In this document: positions 47,549 through 59,950 of the stretch, piece after piece
Position numbering within the stretch: position 1 is the first letter of the stretch
How the letters are laid out: every line of letters begins with the position of its first letter
NCBI GenBank assembly: GCA_927349885.1
Contig: OV651816.1
Location: 11,172,688 to 11,236,687, forward strand
Source: Psylliodes chrysocephalus
Taxonomy: Eukaryota; Arthropoda; Insecta; Coleoptera; Chrysomelidae
Direction: 5' to 3'
DNA: 64,000 nucleotides
Notes under the pieces: generated by a model
The model's database searches: none
The model's input: only the letters and a program-made list of their open reading frames with translations
Told to the model about the DNA's origin: nothing
Program-made: the position numbers and the translations under genes

Positions 47549-48109
47549 TGCTGCGTTTAATTATCCACATCGGGCACATCTACTACATCTACATCTGCGT
47601 TTGTTTATCCGAGATGTAGCTATCCAGATTATATTTTTTACATCTCAATTTGAAATAAGATGTAGTGGGATTGTCAAACTTGTCATTTATTTTTATTGGA
47701 TTCTTTCCATGCCCGATTTATCCTTTGTTTATTCTAGCGTGAAAATAAAATTGATTGTTTAATTTTTGTTTAGTTTTCAAATTTACGTTTTTTCTGTTAT
47801 ATCACCGACTATCAGTAAAAGTAGAGAATACCTAGTTATTTCAAATCCCAAATTAGTTTTAGCAAGTAATCAATAAATGGAAATAACGCATGACAATTAC
47901 TTTGTATTCCTATTATACGATTATACAAACAAAATAACTCAAAAATCAAACGCAAAAAGAATAGAACTTCTGATTGGTTATTATAGTTTTTACCACGTGA
48001 CCACTACGTCTAGAGCGTGTTTATTACATCTACATTTAGATATAATTTTAATCATGTGATAAAAAATTTACATCTCAGATGCATCCGATGTGAATATTCA
48101 AACGCAGCA
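47549..48109. repeat. TGCTGCG-family element, long form (copy C)
   Basis: Same ends as the 160-bp copies and ATA on both sides (47546-47548, 48110-48112), but 561 bp long with about 350 bp of unrelated interior. No transposase is encoded. Confidence 0.82.
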
Positions 48110-48224
48110 ATAATAGACAGTAATGGAATGTGTGATGAAGAACGTTATGTTAATGTGCCAAAGTTCGGTTGACATTTGAAGGTTACGGGACAATTCATGA
48201 CATTAGATTTCGGTAGGACTGTGG

Positions 48225-48535
48225 GCCATATAACGACCCCCACCTCGACCTTTTCAGATCTATTGTGAATATCCTGTATTCATTGGATACAATACCTTGT
48301 CTAGTTTGGTCTTTTATAGTAGATTCCATAGATTAGGAAGTAGCTCTCCGGCGTAACCTGGTCATTACCCTTGGTTTTTCTTCTACAAGTGTAAGAAATC
48401 TCAGTCTTTATAGACTTTCGCGGTAGCACAATACGTGTATTGCAGTTTCCTCCTCTTCCTGACAATATCGGCACAAGATCTCTTCTGGCAGGCCGATTTT
48501 CATGACATATTCTATTACTCTATTTTTCCCTTTTC
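48225..48535 (-). pseudogene. Non-LTR retrotransposon ORF2 C-terminal fragment
   Basis: The minus strand translates IGLPEEILCRYCQEEEETAI, then HVLCYRESL, a stop, then RLRFLTL. CxxC-x(8)-H-x3-C after RNase H is typical of Jockey/I-type LINE proteins. At least two stops interrupt it. Upstream domains are absent. Confidence 0.62.
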
Positions 48536-48769
48536 AACATATTGATTTTGGTACTTTTTGCTAAATTTTCTTTATAGAATAACAATGAATAACCTGGTTT
48601 AGTTTTTTGTAATTGTTTATTTGCCAAAAACTAAGCAAAAGCTCTTTAATTTTTGTTATCTACTCTTTAAACCGATATTGAATAAGACATGAACATCACT
48701 TTAAAATATTGCTAATAAAAAATAACAGCCCTTATCACGGCTTAAAATATGATATGAATAACATATTAA

Positions 48770-49492
48770 GGTGATTACAGCACCCCCTTATAATTTTCGG
48801 ACAAGGATATCTCAAAAAGTAATTTTTTTTAAAAAACTAAAATTTTGGCAAAATATATTAGTCAATAATATCTAAAATATTCATATATTTTAAAATTTTA
48901 ATTCCTTCCAGTTTCCGAGAAAAAAATCAAAGGGCTTTAAATTTTGAAATATCATAATGAAAATAAATGCATTCCTCAACAGCACTATTCTTAATATAAT
49001 CCCCAAATTTAAGCTCTTAATCTCTTGTAAATGATTTTTTAAAATTCGCCGAAATTAGTGGCTAAAACGCCTTGTTAAGTGCTATTTTCTGGTTTAAACT
49101 GGTGTAAATCGTTGCAAGAAACGAATGATGACTCAGACTGTACGATACTATAGTTACAGACGCGTTACACTAGAAAAAAGCACTTAACGAGGCGTTTTAG
49201 CCACTAATTTCGGCGAATTTTAAAAAATCATTAACAAGAGATTAAGAGCTTAAATTTGGGGATTATATTAGGAATAGTGCTGTTGAGAAATGCATTTATT
49301 TTCATTATGATATTTCAAAATTTAAAGCCCTTTGATTTTTTTTCTCGGAAACTGAAAGGAATTAAAACTGTAAAAAATATGCATATTCTAGATATTATTG
49401 CTTAATTTATTTTGCCCAAATTTAAGTTTTCTAAAAAAATTACTTTTCGAGATATCCTTGTGCCAAAATTATAAGGGGGTGCTGTAATCACC
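48770..49492. repeat. 723-bp foldback element with TTAA target
   Basis: Ends GGTGATTACAGCACCCCC and inverted GGGGGTGCTGTAATCACC, flanked by TTAA (48766-48769, 49493-49496). The two halves are almost fully complementary, with the axis near 49130. TTAA targets indicate piggyBac- or Kolobok-type mobilisation. Confidence 0.9.
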
Positions 49493-49496
49493 TTAA

Positions 49497-51103
49497 GGTG
49501 AGATTTCTGAAAAAAATCTATTGAATCTGCTACTATCTTTTAACATTTTGATCTCCTTTCATATGATGTGTCCACGAATTGGCTTCGCAATAGTCAAACA
49601 TTCTTTATTTTTAGGGGAAGTCTTATATGGGCGGGTCGGGTGATCTCTAAGCCACCCTATTATGAAGAATTGGCATTCTGAGTTTAAATTCGCGTAGACA
49701 ATGTGAATCAATTAATTATTTTGTATTATGACATTGGATGATTAGATCTTTTGTACAAATAAAGTTCAGGATTTTACGTGATCTAGGACGAGCAAAAAGA
49801 AACGATAACAAATAAATGAAGAATGTTTCCCGTTGTGAACCACTGTAAATATAATTTGAATGATATCAACCTTAATATAAAAAACCACCTAAATATTAAC
49901 ACAATTATGTTTCGTCTCTTTAGAATTTTTCTTTCATTTAATTTTAGCACCAAGAGCTGATTCATCCATACCTGAAATGCTTCAAACTAACTAGATTTTC
50001 AAATGCTGATATAATTTTTAAATTCTTTAATTACATTGGGTGTTTTTTAAGGCGATTTTTAAAATATTTCCACATAGTGTAATTTTTTTTACGCGTATAT
50101 GGGATAACATCAAATTCAAAGAACTTGTCATATTCGAAAACAGTTCTAAAACAATATGGTAAGATTACTACAAAAAAATGGTTTAAAATGAAAGCCATAA
50201 AATAGTTTTCTGTATGTATAATAATAAAATAATCAAATAAAGGGAGCTTCCAATTTATTAAATAACCAGCAATAACACAACTCTACAGATACGGATGAAT
50301 TTAAATGAATTGTTTTTAGGTATTCTAATCATTTAAAGTGTTTCCCTTTTTTTACACATTTTATATTGATAATTTAAAATTTTGTAATCTGTGGTAAAAC
50401 TCAACATAATACATACGTAGATGATAATGGTGTAGATATTACCCCGACGGGAAATGATTACATGATAATGGTGGTAACTATAAAAATAATCTTAAAAAAT
50501 ACGCAAATGGTATTTTAAAAATTCTTGTAAAAATCGGTATAGGTATAGCTTTTGCTAAAATATGATATGAACATATTAAGTACATATTTAAAACATACAT
50601 AATATAATTAAACTTTCGTGTTACTGATTTTCCTATACCCCACTGAGCCTTGTAGGTAATTTTTACAGCATATTAAGGAATTTGTTTTTAATATCTATGT
50701 AATATGTGCTAGAAGTTAATTTATTTTTTAAAATAAATGTTCTGTATATATAAAAAGTTTTTTATTCGCATAAAATAATGTACAGGAGTGAAGAGTGAAC
50801 CCCTGAAAATTGTTCTTGTGAGGAAGAGAGGTGTCTATTAGGGCAAGCCGCAAATTGAGACACGTATAGCGCAAATTGGCAAAAATGCGCCAATTTGCGG
50901 CATTCTATCCTGTAGTTTATAGAAGAATGCGTCACCTCATACGCGCAATATGTATCTCCATCAAAGGTTCTACGTTTTACTGAGATCTAGTAGAAAAACG
51001 AGGTTCAGGGGACTTATTTTCAAACTATGGAAGTACTCAGTTCTCAAGATTTAATGTGAAATGGCATACGTCAACGTGGAAACAGTATTTTTTCTACACC
51101 CAC
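49497..51103. other. No recognisable gene
   Basis: AT-rich non-coding. A small hairpin GCCGCAAATTG/CAATTTGCGGC lies around 50846-50901. Confidence 0.4.
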
Positions 51104-51106
51104 ATA

Positions 51107-51266
51107 TGCTGCGTTTGAGAATCCACATCGGATGCATTTTTTACATCTCGAGCGTTTTTTTATTCACATCGACACATCTGTCCCATTACATTTACGTATA
51201 CTGAATCACGTGATCAAAGATTTTTTACATCTCAGATGCATCTGATGTGGATTCTCAAACGCGGCA
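51107..51266. repeat. TGCTGCG-family MITE, copy D
   Basis: 160 bp, flanked by ATA (51104-51106, 51267-51269). Confidence 0.9.
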
Positions 51267-51331
51267 ATAGATATTAGCACCGACCTTCGTAGTTCAGTGC
51301 GCAGAATAGCTAATATCCACTTAACTACATT

Positions 51332-51492
51332 TGCTGCGTTTGAGAATCCACATCGGATGCATCTGAGATGTAAAAAATCTTTGATCACGTAATTCAGTAT
51401 ACGTAAATGTAATGGGACAGATGTGTCCGATGTGGATAAAAAAACGCTCGAGATGTAAAAAATGCATCCGATGTGGATTCTCAAACGCAGCA
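51332..51492. repeat. TGCTGCG-family MITE, copy E
   Basis: 161 bp, inverted relative to copy D only 65 bp away. No convincing duplication, so this copy may have arisen by rearrangement. Confidence 0.85.
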
Positions 51493-51712
51493 TAAATAGA
51501 TATTCTACGGAGAGACTACAAAACGAAAAGATTCCTGGGTTCAAATCTAGGGTCATTGAAGACTAATTAAATATATTTTTTCTACGATTACTATTCAAAG
51601 TAGGCTTTTGCGCTTCGAAATACAGCCTTCACGTTTTCCGCGAACTAACATTAAGTGACAGCTTTGTTGCTCGCTTAATTTAAATTAGATATGTAATAAT
51701 ATTTCTTTTTAA

Positions 51713-52385
51713 GGAGGTCCTTTCGCCTTCAATGTTAAATAAAAAATATTAGATTATGACTAAAATTAATTTTTTTCTAATAGTAGATGTCCTTATTTAT
51801 CTAATAGTGAACTTTTAACTATACCTTACCGTGCAAATTTTTGAGATTTTTTTTTTTTTAAATGTGTGTGTTTGTACAGTGTCTTATGAGAAAGTAAGAC
51901 TTCAACAACAATTTTCGAATTATAATTAATTTTACTATTATTTATTGATTAGATGGAGTAGAAAAAAACTAAAAATAAGGTTTTTGAAATATTTAGGTTT
52001 TGTTTTTTACAATAAAATATATAGGTTACCGTGGAATTTATTGAGAAATTATTATTAAAAAATCACAAAAAATTTTCAACTAGGTTACTTGAAAATTTTT
52101 TGTGATTTTTTAATATTAATTTCTCAATAAGTTCCACGGTTCCACTCCATCTAATCAATAAATAATAGTATAATTCGAGAATTGTTGTTGAGGACTTACT
52201 TTCTCGTGAGGAACTGTACAAATACATTAAAAAAAAATTCTCAAAAATTTGCAAGGTAAGGTATAGTTAAAAGTTCAGTATTAGATAAATAAGGACTTCA
52301 ACTATTAGAAAAAAATTAATTTTAGTCATAATCTAATAACTTTTTTTTTAACATTTGAGGCGAGAGGTGTGGTGAAAGGACCTCT
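51713..52385. repeat. 673-bp foldback element with TTAA target
   Basis: Ends GGAGGTCCTTTC and inverted GAAAGGACCTCT, flanked by TTAA (51709-51712, 52386-52389). The arms pair through nearly the whole length around about 52075. Non-coding. The ends differ from the 48770 element. Confidence 0.9.
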
Positions 52386-52727
52386 TTAATAAAAAGTTAT
52401 TTGTACGTAGTTTTTGATGTTTTTTGTTTTATTATCCAAGTTAACATTGACTTTGAATATTAACTCCGTTTTTCATGATTAACGTAGATATAGAAGAAAC
52501 ACATTTAACATTATGAGAAATGTTCAGTTTTTATATCTATTTCTATCGGCGTCGTTTGGGGGGGGGGGGAGGGCAAGGGGGGCAGTTGCCCCCTGGCTTT
52601 TACGACTTAACAACGCGTAAGATATGCATTACAAACAACAATCTCATAGAAATAATATTCAGGCTAATCTAGTTAAAGAATATATTTGAATATATTTATT
52701 TTGCATATCTGGATTCCCTTATTAGTC

Positions 52728-55310
52728 CAGTAACTGAAGGGACCAACCTGTCATTAAGTCGGTCCAGATTTCCGTTATGGCTCAACTCTTAGGTCTCGGC
52801 GGTCGCTTCCAAGGTCGAAAACTTTTACCAACTCTGCTGCGTTGGAAAGGGCCCAAAATGGACCCTAAAACTGGGTTCCCGCCAATATCTTCCACAATAT
52901 GCAAATTAGAGAATTTTTGTTTAGTTAAAAAAGAAAGATCTTATCATTATCTACAAAAATGGTCCCTATCATTTTTGTCGGGAATTCGACAGGATTCGAG
53001 ATAACTGCAATTAAAAGTCCCTCGTTCAGCCCCTGCTTTATCTCTATAGCAATGCTGATTAGCTTGTAAACGGGTGGACGAATTGTTTCAGAGCTCGGTC
53101 AAAAATTGATATTTTTCGATGATTCAAAGTTCATTACAATGGGAAAACCCATAGGTATCGATCCATGTGCCTTGAAGCCCGTTATTTCCTGTCAAGAACA
53201 TTGAAAAAGGGGTCAAAGTTGCGTTTCCCTACTATTTTGGACCACTTTATAGTAATTCATTCATATTTTTTTCTTTTAATAGTTTTTTTATCCCATTTTT
53301 GTTTTAAATGGGATCTTGAGATGTCTCGAATGATCTCAGAATTTTTTTTCCAGTATCTTCCTGGCGTTTTAAAACAAAATTGATTTGTTTATTTGCATTT
53401 TTCATACTTTGCATTTTTCATACGTTTTCGGAGTTCTAGAAATCTTTGAAACAAGCAGTAATTAAAAACTCATATTTCATTATATTGTTATTCAATACAT
53501 GTATTTTTTTTAAATACTTCTTATTCCCCGCTGTTCATTTTTTTTAACATTAATACCCAGACCGAAGTGAAGCTGATATTCTCACCTTTCCATTTCTATC
53601 AATTGATTCCCGTATGTGAGCGTGGTTCTTAACTGTTTGTTAGAATTATCTCCCCCTTTTTTACGCTCTCCGCCTGAGATCTATGATATTCCATCATAAC
53701 CTAACCACGTGTACCCACTCGCCACGCGCTCACCTTAATCGTCTGCTTTTATTGGTATACATAGTATACAATCTCTGTTGTTTTTGGAGTCGTTATTGTC
53801 GGTTGTTATATATTTCTTTCGTATATTTAAAGAAAATTCACAATTCTGGGTTCGAGTAGTACAATAATAAACAATGATTACTTTTCTTTTCTATATTTAG
53901 CACAAATGAGTTAAATATATATCGAAGATTTGGGGTTGAGGTAAGTCTTTTGTTGCTATATCATATAATTATTTCTACTAATGTTATTCTTTTTTTTTAG
54001 GTTAAAACAAACATAAAATAGAAAGCCCTTTAGATACAGAGCTTTTTTAGCGGCACTTCTAGAAGATTTGCTTTACAAAGTGAGTGTAAATTACCAGAAA
54101 AATTAATGAAATTAAGTGTAAAAGGGATCCGGCCCCCCCGAACTCTTGAAGATGATTTTTTGTCAGTGCAAGACAGGCTGCGAGAAGAATTGTTCATGTT
54201 TGAAAGCCGGACTGAAATGCTCGCCTGTCTGTGGTTCGTGTCAGTCGACACAGTGTTTTAATTATAACAAAAATGAAGGTATTTTCCCGGAAGAATTGGA
54301 GATGGATCGAGACCCAGAAGGGGTTGAAGGGGAGGAGGATGAAATAGCTGTCGAGACAGCAACACAGGGATTGGAAAAACAGGGGGAAGGGACGCGTGGA
54401 GGAGGGGAAGGAATAGAGCAAGAGCAAGACGATGAAGAGTATGATTCTGATGACATTGAATGGTTTAACGTATGATAAATTATAAGCATTGCTATGTATT
54501 TCGTATTTTCAACATGTTTTTCATAATAAAAGACATTTTTCAGAAACTTTCTTATTTTTCTGAAACCCTTGACCTATATTGTTCTGATAGAAGTTGGCGA
54601 AACTTTTGTAAAAGATGCAGAAAATATAAAGGGTCCTCTCGGGTCAATATTCATCACACTCTAAAACTAATAACCCACTATTAGGCAATTTGAGACTGCC
54701 ACATGAAAAAAAATTTTTTTTTTGCACTTTTCTATTAAACGCAAATTACACAGAACATTCGGCAATATAGATGAGATACCCCAAGCGCTACTTTACAGAA
54801 TAAATTCCGTAGAATCCGCCAATAATTGTCGAAAGATCGATTGGTGCCCGGATTTCCATTCATAGGCCCCATAATTTAGTGAGCAGAGGTATGCCGCTGG
54901 AGCCATCTACAATTGGTCTCCAAAGTCCAAAACATGAAAATCAATGTATTCTCAACTCCCTCGGGCGGAAATTCAATGAGAAACTAACATTTCTATTCAG
55001 TGCAAAAATTCGGGCTTTTTCGAAGGCCGTTTTTGCAAAAAATATTCGTCTTGCGAAAAAAATGGTAGGGACCATTTTTTTAGATAATGATACGATCTTC
55101 ATTTTTTATCTAAACAAAAATTTGTATATTTTGGCAGATATTAGCGGGAAACCATTTTTTTGGACTTTAGGGGCCATTTTGAGCCCTTTCCGGCCCTTGG
55201 TAAAAGTTTTCGCCCTTGAAAGCAACCGTCAAGACCTATGAATTGAGCCACAAAGGAAATCTGGACCGACTTAATGACAGCTTTACATATTTTCAGGTCT
55301 TCAGTTACTG
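52728..55310. mobile_element. 2.6-kb long-TIR element with Cys-rich ORF
   Basis: The left end CAGTAACTGAAG...CATTAAGTCGGTCCAGATTT is repeated inverted at the right end (AAATCTGGACCGACTTAATG...CTTCAGTTACTG). Similarity runs about 280 bp inward, including GCGAAAACTTTTACCAA (inverted) and ATGGTCCCTA(T/C)CATTTTT. I could not find a matching target duplication. The single noteworthy ORF inside is at 54146. Confidence 0.72.
54146..54475 (+). CDS. Short CXC-type cysteine-rich protein, acidic tail (possibly a pseudogene)
   Basis: The frame encodes CQCKTGCEKNCSCLKAGLKC and SPVCGSCQSTQCFN, a ten-cysteine cluster like the C-terminal CXC-type clusters of many insect transposon-linked proteins. A Glu/Asp/Gly-rich tail ends DDEEYDSDDIEWFNV. 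The first 12 or so codons overlap a different upstream frame (LPEKLMKLSVKGIRPPRTLE, about 54085-54150) that runs into it, so a frameshift may separate an original N-terminal part. A possible acceptor TTTTTTTAG lies at 53992-54000. It lies between long TIRs. The cluster probably binds metal; function unknown. It could be the surviving end of a larger transposon protein. Confidence 0.5.
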   Translation: MKMIFCQCKTGCEKNCSCLKAGLKCSPVCGSCQSTQCFNYNKNEGIFPEELEMDRDPEGVEGEEDEIAVETATQGLEKQGEGTRGGGEGIEQEQDDEEYDSDDIEWFNV

Positions 55311-55389
55311 AACTATATTACGTCGCTTATATTGCGCTTTTCCGAAGACTCTAGTGTTAATTTTTCCTTAAGTCTTTTCTTTTTCACTA

Positions 55390-55640
55390 CCGATCAGAAA
55401 ATGAAATTATTGAAAAAATTTGGAATCGACAATTTTAAGGCTGAATACCAAACGTGGATAGCTAACTGGACTACGAAAAAGCTTTCTGCACACAATGAGC
55501 TCTTCATTATTGATATAGCGTCCAAACATTGTGAATTTTATCCAGACATACATAAAGAGCTTTAAAACTATTTATGGCTCTTCCACCAACCACAGAGTCA
55601 ATCGAAAGAACCCTAAAGGCATGTTAAAACACGCTCAGTG
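55390..55640 (+). pseudogene. hAT transposase C-terminal fragment
   Basis: After MKLLKKFGIDNFKAEYQTWI the frame gives ASKHCEFYPDIHKEL. A shift after a TAA then gives FMALPPTTESIERTLKA, the hAT dimerisation signature (normally LP.TTAS.ERSFS). It is a short, shifted remnant, immediately upstream of a THAP exon. Confidence 0.52.
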
Positions 55641-55710
55641 CGAAGTCATGTAATTTAGGGGTACCAAACGTATAGATTTTACTTTTCCTAAAAAAATAGG
55701 TAAAAACAAA

Positions 55711-55833
55711 ATGAGCAGCCGGAGTTGCTATGTTGTAAATTGTAAAAATATTAGCAAAAAAACAGTAAATTGTATAAATTTTCAATAGCAAAATGGAAAT
55801 TAAATCAAAGAAATAAATGGATAGCTGTATAAT
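55711..55833 (+). pseudogene. THAP zinc-finger exon remnant, copy 2
   Basis: Starts at ATG with MSSRSCYVVNCKNISKKTV, containing the first THAP cysteine pair. After a one-base shift and a stop it continues AKWKLNQRNKWIAV, then GTATAATAAG, a possible donor. It is orthologous to the exon at 31744-31866: 14 of the last 16 residues agree, and both carry breaks, though different ones. Confidence 0.62.
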
Positions 55834-56152
55834 AAGAAGAAAAAAAACCTTTATTTTCGTAATAATAACAGTACTACTGTAAATAATAGACAGAAAATTG
55901 AAAGGTTCTAAATAAACAATGAATTATTATTTTATGATGTTCTTCAATATCCCTTATCTTAAATGTTTAGCAAGGATTAGATTTCTGCTTTTGATTATTA
56001 TATATGGCTGAAATGCAATCTTGTGACTTACTGATAGGAAACCAGTAATTTTAATCATTAATTTCTATGGGTTCTTTCGACCTCAAAATAAAGAAAATAT
56101 AAATTACAATCGCAAATATAACAATTATTTTTGTTAATGCGTTATGGTTCTA

Positions 56153-56253
56153 AGGACCGATTCCACCGTTGTGTTAAACGAAGTTTAAAATGACATTTTT
56201 ACATTAACAATGTCATTTTAATCTCCATTTAACACAACGGTGGAATCGGCTCT
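56153..56253. repeat. 101-bp MITE, GAGCCGATTCCACC family, copy 2
   Basis: TA on each side (56151-56152, 56254-56255); inverted relative to 39698. Absent from the sister repeat at 31.4 kb. Confidence 0.85.
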
Positions 56254-56353
56254 TAGTTATTATAATGGTAATGTTTTTATTTTGACATTATTTTACCTAT
56301 TCTTCAATTACAACTTATTAGGCTTAGGCAGCATCTCATACATTTTCTCGTAA

Positions 56354-57654
56354 ATAGTGGTAATTATGTAATTCAATACGTTTATTTTTAACGGGTGTTA
56401 AATTTTACGATTTTAACATAAATTGTAATTCTGTAAAAATAAAATTAACGCATAAGTTAAATTTACAGAAAAAATAAACATACGTTAAAAGTAGTTCAAG
56501 TTTGCCATAAAAGTTTGGTTAAGTTTTAAGGTCTGTCAAATAAATGTCATTCCTCTTGTCATATTTATTGTATCTGTCTGTTTTGGCACAAGAATATTGA
56601 AAAAAGTAGCAGCCGAATTTACTTTAAAAACTATTTGGTAGGCCATCAATTTTCAATGTAAACAAAACTAACCCCAGTAACCTTATAATAGTGCCCATCT
56701 ACGGCAAATCAATTACTAACTAAAAAAGTTTATATACACTATAAAAAATATAATTTCTAAATACAATTTGTCTAATTTATACTGTTAAAATTACTTGAGT
56801 ACTTTCAAAATGGTTTATTTTCATGATCTTCTTGCATTATAAGTTGAATTAAACAATAAAACAATAATTTCTTATATGTTAAGTTTTAAAGCCTACTAAT
56901 ACCTGCCTATTTTTTTATTGTTGATTTTTATTGATTATACTGCTTTTTAGCTGAAGTAATAAAAATATATAAGTGGTAATTCTATAACGAATATGTTAAA
57001 ATTTAACGGACGTTAAAAATATAACGTATGTTTAATATGAAAAGCAATTCTGTAAATACATGAAAAATTTTAACTTTTCATAATTAACATAATAGTTCAT
57101 TGGTACCGCAAAAATCTATTCTATAAGCAAAAATATGTTAAAAAATTAACATAAATGTGTTAATTTTATGCGTTAAACGAGGATATTAACAGGTACTGAT
57201 TAGTAGGCTTTAAAACTTAATATATAATAAATTATGAGTTATAATTCAACTTATAATGCAAGAAAATGATGAAAATTAATCATTTTTAAAGTATTTAGGT
57301 AATTTTAACAGTTGAAATTTCACAAATTCTATTTAGAAATTATATTTTATTCATAGTGTACATCAACTTTTTATAGTTAATAATTAATTTGCAATAGAAG
57401 GGCACTATAAGGTTACTGGGGTTAGTTTTTTTCTATTGAAAATTGATGGCCTATCAAACAGTGTATAAAGTACATTCGGCCGCTACTATTTTCAATACTC
57501 TTATGCAAAAACAGACAGATACAATAAATATGACATAAGGAATGACATTTATTTGACAGACCTTAAAACTTAACTATACTATATATATACTATAAAATCG
57601 TAAAATTTAACACCTGCTAAAAATAAACGTATTGAATTACAGAATTACCACTAT
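56354..57654. repeat. 1.3-kb foldback element with an inner related copy
   Basis: Ends ATAGTGGTAATTATGTAATT and the complement of AATTACAGAATTACCACTAT. The arms pair for about 530 bp, for example AAAATTGATGGCCTA and AAGGTTACTGGGGTTAG in opposite orientations. At about 56970 a second AAGTGGTAATTCTATAA start suggests a smaller related unit in the loop. Non-coding. Confidence 0.82.
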
Positions 57655-57750
57655 AATATTATTAAAAAATTATTTTTTTTAATTTATTTTACAAATCCAT
57701 CACTTTTATTAAAATTAACATATATTTTTAATTACGAATTCTATTAAAAA

Positions 57751-59950
57751 TTGTATTGTCAGTATACGCAAATATCCTCCGTTAGTTCATTATATGTTGG
57801 CGCTTCTGTCACGCGCTCAGTCAGTCACTCCGACTGACTGAGCTATGCATGATGAGCGTACATCGAAAAATAATCGGAAAAACCAAATAAAGAAATTATG
57901 TTTTCTGTTATCGATGACAGAGAAAAAAGAAATTCAAAATTTGCGTTTTCCTAGTTTTTTTTTGTGTTCGTCGACGTGTTTATTGAGTTTTTTATTTTTT
58001 TGTGTTTTTATAAATTTTTATTTTTTTATTACGATATTATGTATGGCTGTGTCTTCTTGTTCATATTTTTCTTCTATATCACACATGTTCTGTTTGTTTT
58101 TTAAAAATGTGTTTTTAAGTTTCTTGCTTTTTATTTTAGTTTTTGTCTTTTTTGTTGGGTTATTTTATTTATTACAAACTTGTTTATTTGTCTTGCTCTT
58201 TTATTTTTCATTTTATTTGTTTTCCAACAAATAAACATTTTAAATTTTTTTCAAAATGTTGCCCCTCCCTATAGAATTATGTAACGACTCTCATGTCTAT
58301 TTCTTAAAATAATTTGATCGTATAGAAAAAATCTTGTGTACATTTTGAGCTGCTTTCGACAAATAACTATTTCACGTCTATTTTATTATATAAATGACTA
58401 GCAATTTTTTTTTTATTTAGTTCAGTGCCATTTTTTCTCCTGTTTGTAAACCGATTTCTTTTTATTTTATTTTTATAGTAGCTATTGTTATCAATAAGTA
58501 TTTTTTTTTGGTAATAGTCTTTTTTCCCACCTTCGATATATGAAATCCATTGAACCACAATAATTATGAATTACGATTAAGTAATAAAATTATTCTATAG
58601 TGAACATAAGCACCCTTTAGTTTCAAACCAATATGGACAATATTACATAAAAGATAGAATATCGTGAAAAACGAAAAAAAAAATTACTTCTCCCCCACTC
58701 CTCCAACTTCCCTTTTTCTTGTAACGATTTAGAACCTCCCACCCCAGGGAAGGTCGACCGCTAGACTTACAAAAAATAAACTTCGGGTACGATGGATTGG
58801 ACTTTGAGGCGAAAACAATTTCACCCCCTGTCCCTCAAAGTTCAAGTCACTTCGCCCCCCGCCCCTCCCCCTTTTAAGTCTAGGTGGGGGGTGACATTTT
58901 TTCAAAATTCGGGTATTTTGAGATATTGTTTGTAGAGATGATTGGAAAAATTAGCAAAATTAGAAAAATCATAAAAATTAGAAAAAAATCGAAAAATTAG
59001 AAAAGTAGGGTACCCCTTCCTCCATCCCCTTTTTATATCTTTCCTGGATTGTCAATGAATATTAAGCTGAGGTCGGATATAGTAGAGCGATGGAGGTTAC
59101 CCATATTTAACCCCCTTTTTTAGGGGCCTCAAGAGTAACCTAAAAATAAAAATTGAAAGTTATTATTTCATTGAATTTATTTGTTATTTAATTATAATGG
59201 TACTGAACTGTGTTGTATTGTAAATTTATGGTCTTAAATATTAAAATAAGAAAAATATGTGTTAGAAACCTGCAAATGCATATATGTTTTCTTCAAATTT
59301 TGAATAATGATTATGGTCAAATTTTGACCACTGGGCGAACACTAGTTTGATTAATTTTTTGTTAGTATTAATAAATACATATTAGTGGTATTTTACTATA
59401 TTTTTAGTTTTTAGGATCTATAAGTGATGTTAAAATACAGGATATCTAAAATATGAATTGCCAGTGTAAAATTATTAGTATGGTCAATACTAATGGAGAA
59501 TTGAAATTAAAATACAGTGTTACCAGAATTACCTACACCCTTTGCATGAAAAGAATCCTGTAAGGCCAGAAATTGACCTGGAAGAACTAGAAAATTAACT
59601 CTAGGATGACGAAATCCACTGACCAAATTGTCCTAAGATCAAGAACATTTAATAATAGGTTTTATTAGTTACACTTAAAAACTATAACGTCACAATCTAG
59701 GACATAATAGAACCAAACAACCTGCAAGTCCTTCATAACACTAAGTAGTTTTAAAGTTTATTGAAACAAAACCATTTTAAAACTACAAGATAAACAAACT
59801 TTTAAGATTAATTATATTTATTAGCCAATCTTATTATACTTTAAAAATCAGTATTAAATGCTAAGCAGCTTTTAAGTACCAACAGTATATCTACAAAGTA
59901 ACTTTAAAATCAGTATCTTCATATTTACCACATTAAAGCCATTTTAAAAC
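57751..59950. other. No recognisable gene; T-rich and homopolymer-rich
   Basis: Includes a perfect CAGTCAGTC/GACTGACTG palindrome (about 57818-57840) and a strongly T-rich stretch (57950-58240) whose Phe/Leu-rich frame is a composition artefact. C-rich and G-rich patches lie at 58690-58900. Confidence 0.4.

Larger units (their letters stand above)
55834..57750 (+). repeat. THAP-bearing dispersed repeat, copy 2, with two insertions
   Basis: Aligns, inverted, with 31100-31740. Two stretches are absent from that copy, 56153-56253 and 56354-57654, which identifies both as later insertions. Confidence 0.72.

Noticed and set aside
51530..51560. CCTGGGTTCAAATCTAGGG resembling a tRNA T-arm
   Set aside because: No matching acceptor stem, D-arm or anticodon arm lies at the right distances.
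52559..52605. Poly-G run followed by GGGGGCAGTTGCCCCC palindrome, possible terminus or G-quadruplex
   Set aside because: Such GGGG...CCCC text occurs at decayed transposon edges; no partner end or duplication was found.
57845..58234. 129-codon Phe/Leu/Ser-rich frame resembling a membrane protein
   Set aside because: It coincides with a T-rich stretch; composition alone gives apparent membrane segments and there is no conserved motif.
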